DNA of 64,000 bases from Micropterus salmoides (taxonomy: Eukaryota > Chordata > Actinopteri > Centrarchiformes > Centrarchidae), in NCBI RefSeq assembly GCF_014851395.1, contig NW_024040040.1, positions 24,967,000 through 25,030,999 on the forward strand, given 5' to 3'. Below are positions 34,858 to 46,288 of the stretch, piece by piece. The notes below the pieces were generated by a model. It made no database searches. It was not told the origin of the DNA and worked only from the letters and a program-made list of their open reading frames with translations. Position 1 is the stretch's first letter. Each line of letters opens with the position of its first letter. The translations under genes and the position numbers were made by a program.

Positions 34858-35879
34858 TGCAAGATAACCGCAGGTGCAATTAATAATATTAGTAAGGGCT
34901 CCAGATTAGCTCACTGACATGGCCTGCTGCTGCAGTGAAAGGGAACAGAGCAAGTCAATGATGTTGTTAAAAATACCCGTTGGGTACCCTATTTACTACA
35001 TGCTGCACTAGATTTACTTTCCTCCATTTTACTTATCCGATTTTGGAAGTGATTCCCATATTTCATAAATACAAAAATTACAATTACAGACTCTTGTCAC
35101 TTGTCAGTGATGACACAAAATGACGATGATTCATAAGTGTCTGAGGCGTGAAATTACTGCTCACGATGGAGCAGTCTGTAAAATACTGAGGGGTGAATGG
35201 TGAAAAAGGCAGTGAATTTGGACACACCCCAGCGCTAGGCTTTTACAAATCACTTTTAAGCCTCCTCCAGAAATATGACATGTATCCTTTCAATATTTGC
35301 TTGAGTTTTCTGTATTAGCAGTATTTCTTTATGCCATACATATGCTGTAAATTTGTTGAATGTGTGTGTTAATGTGTTCTTAATTACCCATTATTTTTTT
35401 TATTAATTTGCAACATTATTTTTTAATACGCATGTTTAACTGTATCACTTCTCTTTTGCATTTCTTTTTTTATCTCATACACATTTTTTGTTATCAAGAG
35501 ATTTCCTCTGAGTCACAGACAAACACACAGAAATTCATTCCCTGTCTTTGCACACAGCTTCTGGGTATTAATAACATTGTAACATTCACGGCATGGATTT
35601 AGGTGTTTTTCTTTCTGTGTATGCTGAGTAATACCCAACAGGGTTTTGCTAGGAGCTGATAACTACAAATGCAGAACTCAGCACTGCTGCTTACTGTACC
35701 AAATAGTTAGGGGTTATTATCGCATTTTGCTCAAGTTCTAAATAAGTTGTGCTGCTTTGACACCTGTGAGAAAGCAATTAATTTTACAAAACTTATTGAA
35801 TAAGGGACACACTTTTTAGCCACTGGATGGGATGAGGGATTTAAAACAGTCACACTTAATTAGGCACACACCTAGCAGG
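34858..35879. other. No gene recognised
   Basis: AT-rich intergenic DNA. The only frames over 60 codons are low-complexity or phenylalanine-rich. No repeat family is identified. Confidence 0.5.
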
Positions 35880-36952
35880 CCAGTTCTATTTCGTGTAAGC
35901 TTCGCCTTCTAAGGCTATTACTAGTGGGTGTATCCGTCGCACACATGCGCAGCACTAAATAGCTTTATTCACACCCACCAGTGGTGTGGCCATCAACCAC
36001 AGTCTCACTCTGTGTATAAATAGCCATGAGACCTGACATTTGGCTCCCCCTCCCATTTTTCTCCAACTGCTAAAAGAGCGAGAAGGACTTCCTTGAAGTT
36101 CCTTGAAGCCAGCTGATGAGAGTGGGGCAGGATGACGTGTATGGGCTTCATTCTGTCTGGGGACCTCCATCCCCGGTGTGAGGCTTGCCTCGGGCCGGAG
36201 CATGCCGGCCGAGCACGCACCCCCTGCGTGAGCTGCCTGTTCTTCTTTCGTCTCCCCCCCGCCAAGGAGACAGAAGCGAGCGGACAGCTTTTCTGTTCAG
36301 GATGAAGAGGTGTGGCTTCCCAGCCATTAGCTATATAAAGCTCTGGGATTTATGCTTCCGGTTCATCCAGGATGCAGAAGATGCCGGCACCGAACTAAGC
36401 GACTCCAGCTCAGAGGGAGCTCTCCGCCATCACCTTTCTGCTTCCCATTGGCAGCCTACTAAGGAAGCTCCCTGCCATCATCCCAAGGGACTGCCGTGCA
36501 CAAGCATCTGATTGTTCCTCCGGCTCAGGAGCTCGCTCTCCAGGATGAGATGGCAGGGGTTCTCGCCCTTAGCCAGCCGGTTAAGCATGACTGGCTGCGT
36601 TTCCCCCCAATTAGATGCTACCAGGAGGGCACAGCAGCCAACCCCAAGACCCTGAGGGATCCTGTTTCCACCTACGTCCCCATTACGAAGGTGGAGGGAT
36701 TCACGGACATGGGCCCTCTAAGCTATGGGCCTCATTGGTTTCCGTGGGTGAAGAAAAAGCCTTTTGAGAGTTGAATGTCAGGTCTCACGGCTATTTATAC
36801 ACAGGGTGAGACCATGATTGATGGCTACACTGCTGGTTGGCATGAACAAAGGTCTTCAGTGCTGCACATGCGAGGGATAAACCCACTAGCGATAGCCTTA
36901 GAGGGCTGCGCCTATACTCATAGAATATGGAGTTATAGTACGTAACTAACGT
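35880..36952 (+). mobile_element. Second, miniature DIRS-type element (about 1.07 kb)
   Basis: Inverted terminal repeats: left about 35880-36050 (CTTCTAAGGCTATTACTAGT ... GTGTATAAATAGCC) and its complement at about 36776-36930. The right repeat is extended by a terminal stretch with AGTACGTAACTAAC, the same asymmetry as in the DIRS derivative at 17988-20076. The interior is only about 700 bp and shows gag-like sequence, with no reverse transcriptase or recombinase. It is a strongly deleted nonautonomous derivative of a family different from the first one. Confidence 0.78.
36117..36774 (+). pseudogene. Gag-like remnant of the miniature DIRS element
   Basis: ILSGDLHPRCEACLGPEHAG (36148-36207) matches the GD.H..C..CLG..H motif of the gag region of fish DIRS elements and parallels GDTHGMYVSCLGMSH in the first copy. 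After frame shifts, a 92-residue frame at 36496-36774 (PPAQELALQDEMAGVLALSQ...VKKKPFES) ends at the right terminal repeat. No catalytic domain is present. Confidence 0.6.
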
Positions 36953-39900
36953 TCACTTATTTCTTTAGCACCACACTAAAATGTCAACTTTGCACACAAT
37001 TTATCTCAGAGCCAGATTAGCATGACATTTGCTGAGTGCATTCATATTCATTCCATCGTCACCTTAAATACAAATTAGACTTTTTTTTGCCACACCTCAT
37101 TCACTGAAGTTGGTCAGCTGGGCTTGCTAGTGCCACGCATACAGAAAAATTTAAAACATCCTGCAAAATCTGAACATGGCGAAATAACTACAATATGATG
37201 CAGACTTGTTAAACATACGAATTCATGCTTTGTCAGGTCTGTCAGCAAGACAGCAGGACAACAACTTCTAAAATGTTTGTTCTGAATGGAGTTCGGATCG
37301 ATCAGGGCTATACTAACTTGGTCACAGTAAAGTACAACGATAGCTGGAATAAAGTTACATACACATGTTTTCTTTACTCACCAGGTAGTTCAACTTCCTC
37401 GCTTTTGTTTTCTCCCAGCAATGTCCAGTTTTGGACGTTTTTTATATAAATATAAAGTAGTAGTCCAACAGAGCTCTGTGCTGCCAAACGACGCTACAAC
37501 ACTGGAATCGGATGTGCACGGAAGCAAGCTGCTGAGAAGCTCGAGTGAAGATAAATCAACATTGTAATCCCAAAAAACATAGTTTAAAAGTAAAAAGCTA
37601 ATTTAATAAAAGCAGTTTAAAGTTTACTCCGAGCACCTCCAGCAAGCAAACGGCGTAGTTGTCAGAGCATAATCCAGTCCGACTACGGGTGTTTATTTGA
37701 GCAAACGCTGGAGCGCCGCTCCCTGCTCCTCTCCCCCAAGTTTAGCAGCTCTCTGCCGGCCAACAGATTTTCAATTGCCCACTCTGCCTCGCCCTCTCCA
37801 CACAACGCTGTGAAGCCGTTGGTGTCATCCGGACAATCTCAACGCCGATAGGCTATCGCGACTCAGCGTCATGCGACTTTCTCGCTTTAGTTGAAAATAT
37901 TCCTTTGCGTTGCCTTCGCTTCACCTTCGCTTGACCGGCACCGCCTCCTTCGCTTCACACCGCCTGACAGGACATTGCGGCTCTACACCTCTTTGCAATG
38001 ACTGTATGTAAACTCACCGCCCCCAACGCTCGCTTTGCTTTTGGTCTGAAAGCACCATAAGTTGTATTTTATTGGCTTCAGTTGTTGTTTTATCATCTTA
38101 AGTTGTAGTTTTAGTTCAGCATAAGTATATTTTATTGTTTTAATATATACATTTTTTAACAATTGTATGGTTTCACAATTAACCCTGAATCTGACCCCGT
38201 TGTGTCGCTTTGTACAGCTGTTCCTTGTCGTGGAAATTATATTCCTGGTGAGGGGTTGAGCAAAGAATTAAGTTACAACCAACCTTTGTCATTGAAGAAT
38301 TTATTTAACAAAAGAGAATATACAGAGAAGTACTAAAACACATATACAGCTGGTCCAGAGACCTGCCACCTAGGGCGGCTTCGGGTGTCTGGCCCCGAGC
38401 AAAGGGAGGCATCATCATTTACACAGTCAAAATAATCTCACAGCTCTGACCTAAACCCTAGTAAATGTGGACGGACTAACATAAGGAGTATAGGAGAGGA
38501 AAGGTTAAGGATAAAAAACACAAAACATATATCTATAAACCATAACGAGAATAGTAATATTAATAATAATATTAAAAGATCATACATAAAAGATTAAATG
38601 TAACAGGGCACAATTTTCTGCCATAACATTCCCAACAGAATAATTAGATTCTTGGACCAAGAACTGGGCACAGCTCTCCCTCTAAAGGCAGTAGGGTGCT
38701 GGACCTCTGAAGACTGCGAGTCTGCCTGACTCCGTCGCTGTGGACTGTTTGGACATAAGTTTAACACGTTCAATGGCAGCAAGCTAGAGTGGAGATAGAC
38801 CAGCATGAGCCACCGGACCACCAGACCACAAGAGGTGCTGGGACGGTATAGAAGAATAAGAGTTTATGTTTGGAAATGTCAGGTGAGTTTGAGTTTGTGC
38901 TGGGGCAACTATTAGTAGTAAAAAACAACTGTTAGACTTTAGTTTGTCCTATTCAGTTTTAGTTTGTCAGCTCAAGCTTTAGTTTGTGAACATTTGTACT
39001 TAAAGTGCTGCAGCTTTTTTAAAACTCAATTGTGACAGTCATAGTATTGAGTTAATTAGGTAAGAACTAACATGGCGATAGATGCAATATATTGCAGTCC
39101 TCAATCCACAATTGCAGTCCGCAATATAAAAATAGATGAGCAATGAGCTAGCACTGAAAAGATTACTTGTCATTATATATACTGTGAAAGTAAAAGGCAT
39201 TTATTTATAAGCAGTGGTATACAGTTTAGCAGTAGTAAGTGTCTATGGACATGTTTAGCAATAAACAATAGATGAAACTGGAATAATTGCTGATTAAATC
39301 AAAATAATTTGAGACAGATGTAGGATTTACTCATAGTTATAACAGTTGCACTGTGCTTGAAGACAAATACTACTAAAAGTGAGAAGCCTAACAAAAAGCA
39401 TGACTGGTTATCCTAACCTCCTCTTAGAGGGGAGTCTGAGCAGTGTGTGGGCTCAGTGTAAATGGAGCCTGTTATCAGTTTGCTTTAACTCATTAAACTC
39501 CAGGTAACCATGGCGACACTACTGATGCTACATTACTGTGTGCTCAGATGGGGAGGGATTTTAAAACATAAAAACTGGATAATATATAGAAATAATATAT
39601 ACTTTCTTTCTACTCTCTTACGCACACATGCTACACTGCCATGTAGGAACTTGTACCTAATCCATCGTCACAGTCCATCTACTGACACCATACTCACACA
39701 GACCTGTGGGACAAACAATTCAAATCCAAACTGCAAAGAAAGTTTAACCATATAACCGCTAAACAAAATAAAATAATCACATACATTAAAACACAGAACA
39801 AGAAAAGATATCTAACCTGTAAGCAGTTAGAACAGACCATAGTTTACAGGTGTCTGGTACCCAGGATGAGGATGAATGATGGCTTCCTTTAATCCATCCT

Positions 39901-39959
39901 TTCACATAGGGCAGATGGCCCCATTTATCGAGAGGAGATCCATTGAGGTTCACAAATAA
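36953..39959. other. No gene recognised; one LTR-like patch
   Basis: 37050-38200 is anonymous, with a GC-richer patch at 37850-38010 repeating CCTTCGCTTCACC-type words. 38227 (TGTCGTGGAAATTATATTCC) to about 38860 has the look of a minus-strand LTR, with GTTAAATAAATTC on the minus strand near 38300, but no target duplication was found. 38880-39000 repeats TTTAGTTTGTC three times. No exon was supported. Confidence 0.4.
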
Positions 39960-40359
39960 CAAAGCAGAAAGACTTTTGGGTCAAAGCCGATTCTAGCCTT
40001 GCTGAAAATCTTTTCACATTCAGCAGAGGTAGGGAGAATTGCCATCAAAAGTGTTTTTCCCACTTTTTTGCTTTACTGGACAACAGTCCCATTGGTTTTG
40101 CAGATCCTTCACTTCAAAGGGAATGAGGCCTGCTCTCTGTTTTGGCCGTGACACAAGTCTAAAGGTTTCAAAAAAGCCACACACTCACTGTCAGGTTATC
40201 ATTTAATCAGATTATAATAAACAGCCTGATATAACTGCAATCTGTTTATCTGTCCTTGTCCGGTATGTTCATCCAAAGTGATGCAAACGGAGACATTAGG
40301 TGTTTTGACATTAGACATAAACGCTGCCTCCATTTCTTTGGCTATGTGCTATGTGTGTC
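39960..40359 (-). pseudogene. Possible hAT-like transposase remnant flanking the giant element
   Basis: On the minus strand, 40065-39990 reads LLMAILPTSAECEKIFSKAR, resembling the hAT C-terminal dimerisation motif (...P.TSA..ER.FS). Upstream on the same strand, 40330-40200 reads AKEMEAAFMSNVKTPNVSVC in an open stretch. Stops separate the parts. The opposite side of the giant insertion (55960-55700, minus) also looks like decayed coding in the same direction. This is a tentative family call. Confidence 0.35.
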
Positions 40360-40889
40360 TACACTGTAAAAAAAAAAAAATTACAAAATAAAATTACAGT
40401 AAAAAGTCTGGCAGCAAAGTTGCCAACCACTTACCGTCAAATTACAGTAAAAAAAACCTTAAATTATTTTACAGAAAAATTTTGTTTTTTGAAAACGGAT
40501 ATTTACCATAAACATTTTCTGTATTTTTACAGTTGTACTGCTGTAAAAATACTAAAAAATCTCATTAAAAAATTCTCTGTTGAATGTTAAATGAATGTAT
40601 AAATCTGTATAAAAACTATATGTAATAAAATTACATAATTAAATCGCAGACTGCTGTTTTGATATAGTATTATTTGGTATATTTTTAAGATAATCCAATT
40701 AATCTACAATAACTCCTTGTCAAAGTTTGGACTTTTCTATGTAAAGCACACAGAAAATGTTGTATAATTACCTTCAGATACCCTAATTTAAAGCCCAATA
40801 CCAGTATATTAATAGATTTAAACTTTTATTTAATGCCATTATTCAATCGATCAATTTACAGTAAATTCCTGTTAAATATTGGTTTTATC

Positions 40890-41280
40890 CTGTACAAAAA
40901 CAACATCATGTGATATTAAGTTAACAGTTATTGTTTTATATAAACATTATTTGACAGTAATTACAAGCAACTGTCCAATATATGTACATACTTTTTCCAT
41001 TACTGCATGGGGTTTGCTTTATATAAACACTGTTTGACAGTAATAATAAGCAACTCCGATATATACAGACTTTTCTTGTAAGTGCAAGGGACTTACCTTA
41101 TATGAACATAATTTGACAGTAATAACAAGCAACTCCAATATATCTACAGACATTTGTTATTAGTGCATGGGATTTACTTCATATAAACATTTTTTTTTAC
41201 AGTAATTACAAGCAACATTCCAGTTTATGTGCACACGTTCCCTATTAGTATATGGTGTTTTGAATGTACAAAAACCAGAA
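40890..41280 (+). repeat. Left subterminal tandem array (about four 80-bp units)
   Basis: The anchor AAGCAA occurs at 40965, 41048, 41127 and 41210. Each is preceded by a GACAGTAAT(T/A)A(C/T)-type word and followed by CCAATATAT-type sequence. The consensus is the reverse complement of the right array unit. Confidence 0.85.
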
Positions 41281-43779
41281 GGTCTATGTTAAAGCATTTG
41301 CATCAACAACTTTTTCACTAAATACATAAATTTTTCTGACATTTTACAACAATGACCCATCTATTCACTGCAGATCCCCAGTTGAGATGTATATTTCCCC
41401 TCGAAAGAAAAATTTGTTCATTTTAAAGTTAAGTATATTCATTTGGTGCACTTTAAAAGCAAAATAAAGAAGCTGGATCTATGAAGAATTTTACCTTCTT
41501 GTTAATAATTTTGGGCCCTAGTGAACAATTTGATCATAAAAACACTGCACAGATATAAATGGTGATGAAACAGCAAAAAAGTCAACTAATTTATTTAATG
41601 TTTTCCAGCAACCCTAATTCAAAAAATAATTTATAAGTCATTTCCCTAACATTTTATTTTACTTTTAACTGACACATGTAACGTGTTTTATTATTCCCGT
41701 AATCCAATTAATCTTATTTCCATCCTGTATGCGCTAACACCTTATTTTGAAAACCGGACTTTGCCATACAGTCTATGAGTTTGACGCAATTTAAAAAAAT
41801 GGCATGTTGTGCTCGAATAGCGTACAATTAATAATTTCATAGCCTCTCTTCAAGTAAGACTCTCATACTGTTCTGTAAAAATTACAGAATAAAGTCTCTA
41901 ACCTGCCTATCAGCTCGCTCTGCTCCTTTTAACTGCATTTACGATAAAGGCTCTAATACGTGTGCACTCCAAATTTAGCGGCTAGCTTCATCGCGTTCTC
42001 ACAAACGAGTGTCAGTGGAAACACCAAATTTAGTTCAAATTCTTAGTTAATGTTACCTTAATTACCTCAAAAGAAAAGTGGTCGTCTTGAGTCGGATGCC
42101 AAAGTGTGTGAGCACACACTTACAGCAGAAGGGATCAGCGACAGAAACGCAACGTTATAAGTCTTTATTGTTAATATATTTTCAGGTAATTTTGAAACTA
42201 TGGCGGAACAAACTAGACTGTGGGGGGCCACCCTTGTCTCACTATTTAATGGGAAACACTGACAGCCCAAACAGAATACTTTGCTAGACTGTCGTTATTT
42301 TTCCCTCATTCAAATGACTTCAACTGACAAAATATGGAAGCAAAAACTGTTTTTTGGGAAAATTTGGGCAATTTAGGAATTCATACATGTGTTTAAAATG
42401 TTAGTGAACATGAACAACTTTCTCCAAAATCCAAAAACTAAAACTCAAATTTGTGATGAATCCATGTATGGTTTGTTATTTGATTATTTTGTTTCAAAAC
42501 CAAATTGGAAAAAAAAAAAAAAACAAGTCATTATTTGGTTTTTCTGTTTTAAAACCAAAACAGAAAACAAAGCAGTTGTTTTTTGTTCTATATAGGACCG
42601 GTGTTGCATCCCTACTGGTTTTTGGCTGCTGTACACAGCCAGTTATTTGCAACAGCTGTCTGCGTCGGGCTTCATCCAAACGGGAACGATCACCGACCTT
42701 CCACAGTGCACCAGGTCCCTCCCGCGACCTCCTCTCCCTCACCCTCTCCAGTAAACCTACTATGGGTTTGGTTGCTTGTGGAACCGGCGCACTGGACGGT
42801 CAGTGGTCATTCCCTCTGGCTGGATGAAGTCCGATGCTCCTGATTTTACGTATAGCTTAATCCATGTGTTACTGCAGCTGGTAGCTCTCCGCAATTTTCT
42901 AAATTCTTCCATCTCACGAAGAAAATAAAGTTCAGGTTGAAACAGTCTATAGAGGCTGAATGAAAATTACCCAAACATTTTAATCCGTGTATGATTCATT
43001 AATATACAGTTCGCCAAAACAACTAATAACCAGGGCTCGAGACTAACAGTGACCTGTTGTCCTGGGGACGATAGAAAATATGTTTGGGATGAAGAGAAAT
43101 ATTCTGTAGGATGCCTCTAGGACGAAAATTATTGCGTAGGCCTATGTGTTTATTTATTACCATCACTTAGAAAATGACAAACTGAACCGACTGAGCGCTG
43201 ACTACAACGGAGGCCGACATCTCATGCTGTTACTACAGTCACACTGGACTCACACAGGAGGCTGGCTGCTCACCTGTTCCCGCGGTACAGGTCCATTATT
43301 CTCTCGGTCACAAACGGCTTGCTGACCTCTCAATCGCACTGTGTAGGTTAGCGTTAAGCGCCACACATCAATCTTCTCACGCAGTGAAAAACAAATCTAT
43401 ATTCTGAAAACGTCAACTAGTGGCGATAATCAACTCCACCCAGCTGATGCAACTCGGCATATGACATGATCGTAAAGTAACCTGTGTGCGCTGAGACGCA
43501 GCCAGCAGACTCGCTGGTAGAGTTTTGCATTATAAACATCTAAAACCTGAAGCACAATCTGCCTCTGTTTGGGAGCTGCAGAAGTTAACGAGGATTTTTG
43601 CCGAGATGTCTGCCTGATTGGCAGTGTTGGTTTTGCTTTTTAGGCTACCTCCGATGAAGTGCAGTGCACTTGTCTCATTCAGAAGGCTACAGTCTGAAGG
43701 GAAGCACAGCAGAGTACCTATTGGTCAGGTAGACTTAAATATTATGAATTCCTATTAAATAATGATGTTAATCTCATAA
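41281..43779. other. Interior of the giant element, unassigned part
   Basis: AT-rich with no supported gene. The frame at 42453-42827 has a GC-rich end (about 42600-42840) that might be a decayed LINE fragment. Other frames are short. 43180-43700 has mixed composition with no recognised motif. Confidence 0.4.
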
Positions 43780-44561
43780 TAGAGGTCGACCGATTAATCG
43801 GTCGGACGATTAATCGGCCGATTTTTGGCATTTTTTAACATAATCGGCATCGGCCAATATCCAAGTATATCAAGCCGATTATTAGGCAGGCGCATCTGTG
43901 GGCAGCCTAGTGTTGTCGTGGAACACGTGTTTGACGCGCGCTGCCGCTAGAGTCATTTTCCAGCCGAGTGAGCAGCAGACCTCATCCAGTGCCTAAGGAG
44001 CTAACGGTAAGGATTCAATTCTTATTACTCCTTTATATTTAATTAAAAACTTTTGATATGTTACTGCCAACTTCGAGAAAAAACCTGAATAAGACACATG
44101 ACATTCGGCTAATTTGGATCGTAGTTGAAGTTGCATTATCACAGAAGAGTTGCTATCATGTCACAATAAGTAAGCAATAATTTTGCAATTACAGAGTGAA
44201 TCTGAGACTTTTATTTGTTCTGTTTGTGTGTCTTATATTTGAGAGGGTTGTCACTCAATGCAGAGAAATAAGTAATAAAAAAAGAGACCAACGCACTATA
44301 GGCTAGTGACAGACTGGCTTTGCTTTGCTAACGGGTAGCTACAGACAGACCCGGTGCTAATACGGCACTGGAAACTTAACGACCGTTATCTACCGCACCG
44401 AATATCAACGCGGATTTCTGTGCTTCAGTTCGGTGCAAATAGAGGTTAAAAACCAAGCAAATATCGGCCAAAATAAATCGGCAGCATTAATCGGCCATCG
44501 GCCGACCCAGATTTCAAAAGATCGGTATCGGCGTGAAAAAAAACATATCGGTCGACCTCTA
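43780..44561. mobile_element. Nonautonomous hAT element (782 bp) with 8-bp duplication
   Basis: TIRs TAGAGGTCGACCGATTAATC and the complement CGGTCGACCTCTA at the right end. The exact 8-bp repeat TCTCATAA flanks it (43772-43779 and 44562-44569), the size diagnostic of hAT. Both subterminal regions are rich in ATCGGCC words (about 43790-43870 and 44460-44550), which look like transposase binding sites. No coding sequence. The perfect duplication suggests a fairly recent insertion. Confidence 0.92.
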
Positions 44562-44569
44562 TCTCATAA

Positions 44570-45742
44570 TACAATTTTCTTCTGGACATATAAGAGAACA
44601 GATATGTGGGAGAGATTCTGAATGTGTAGAAAGTTTTGAACATGAGCAGAAAACCTGCTGAAACAAAGTCCAGGAGTTTATAACTGAATTGAAATTAAAT
44701 TATTTATCATTGAGGTAAAAAGATGCCCCAACAGATAACTTTTCAGTTATGTTTTTGTTTGAATCAAGCAAAATAAATATTATTTATTTTAACAATTTAT
44801 AATCATTTACTATGTCACTAACAACTTTAGAGGATAATAAAGTAAAGAAAAACATTTTGACTTTGGGACGCTTTACATTACCTTCAGGACGGTTCAAATT
44901 GTTTTTCAGGATGGTTCCGGGACGGAGGTGGAAAAAGGTAGTCTGGAGCCCTGAGTAATAACAATTCATAGTTGTCAGTACCATTGGATGTACTGACAAC
45001 TACTGAATCACTGAATTAATTTGATACTCAAGAAATCTTAGAAACCAGAGTATTCTCAGGCAACTTCTGAGGTGTTTCTGTCCCAGTTGCTAGTGAGTGA
45101 CAAACTGAATGTGTTGATGTTCAATCTCATCTTAATTAGCCTACATTTAATCAGGCACTGCCATTGCCTAAGTGTATCTGCTGCAGGTTTATTAAGTGTA
45201 ACACAAAAAGCTACACTAATTGGACACATTAATTATCAAAATAAATATTTTTCCCTTTTAGTTTTAAAACAACAAAAAACGATGTCTGTTTTTTTTTGTT
45301 TTCTGTTTCTCCGATTCAATTTTGAAACAAAATAATCAAAGAACAAAACATACACGAATTATGATGTCATCTGATATAATATTTGAAGCTTTTCCAAAAA
45401 CAATAAATTAAGAAAGATTTTATAGACACTATGAAATAAAAGTTGTGGGGTTTTCCTTTTTCTACAAAATTAGTTTCACATTCATTGTCTATTAGCAAGC
45501 GGCTCCAGATTTTACACCTGATAACATCACAGTTTGAGTCTTCTCTGGTTTGTGGCTTTGGGAGAGAGTAGCTCATGCTCATAACAAAATATCGATAAAT
45601 GCCCAAGAAGTTCTGCTAAGTGAGGGAGGATCTGATGTGGGAGAGATAGTGGCAGCACTGGTGTGTCTGTCTGTGTATGCGTGTGAGAGAGAGAAAAAGA
45701 GAGAGCACTCCGTTTATTTATTCTCATAGCTAGGCTAACTAA
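44570..45742. other. Interior of the giant element, no gene
   Basis: AT-rich with scattered short frames. At 45660-45710 there is a GTGTGTCTGTCTGTG / GAGAGA tract. Nothing else was recognised. Confidence 0.45.
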
Positions 45743-46288
45743 AGGCTTGTGCAGACTACACGACTTTCACCGTCGGCCGATGGCCGTGCTGTTCAGACTA
45801 CACAACTTGCCGTCTTGTCACGGGAGTCTTGAAGTCGTTGTGGCGTTCACACTACGTGACTGATCGGTGACAGGGGGTCACACGAGCTGACAACGACTCT
45901 GTAATTATATAGACAAAGAATGTTGGTGAAAGAATGGATTAGCACACGCAGGTAGCATGGATCATCTGAGCTATAGAGAGAGCTGGAGGTGAGTAAAAAA
46001 TGTTTTGCGGTGAAAAAGTAGCTGCCTGCTCTGCAGCGGCCTGCTCTCATTGGCTGGAGGTGGATGTCGAGTCGGCCGACTCCTCCAGATTTTTGGCATG
46101 CTAGATATCTGGCTGGCGTTGACAATGTGTCAGAAATGTGTCGGGGAGCTGTTTTGATGCGTCGAGTAGTTCACACATAACGACTGCCGATCGCCGATCG
46201 ATCGCTGATTTACCCCTGATCACAGCCTGTGGTCGCGGAGCTCGCTAACCGGCAAATCAGGCTTAAAATCGTATATGTGAACTAGGCT
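45743..46288. mobile_element. Harbinger-like MITE (546 bp)
   Basis: Ends AGGCTTGTGCAGACTACACG and, on the complement, AGCCTAGTTCACATATACGA, flanked by TAA on both sides (45740-45742 and 46289-46291). Both halves carry repeated TTCACACTACGTGAC- and GGCCGA-type words. A 3-bp duplication and AG-GC TIRs suit PIF/Harbinger, but the TIRs are diverged and the 3-bp match is weak evidence. Confidence 0.6.

Noticed and set aside
40362..40375. CACTGT + A tract as a RAG/Transib recombination signal
   Set aside because: The heptamer is CACTGTA and not CACAGTG/CACTGTG. No spaced nonamer is clear beyond the A tract, and the outside duplication is TA, not 5 bp.
40890..41280. Direct repeats at ~80-bp spacing as a CRISPR-like array
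   Set aside because: Eukaryotic context, whole units are repeated with no unique spacers, and the array is mirrored at the other end of the element. It is a subterminal transposon repeat.
42453..42827. 124-residue frame as a host exon
   Set aside because: It starts in an A tract, has no splice sites and no recognisable domain. At best it contains a decayed LINE fragment, which I could not confirm.
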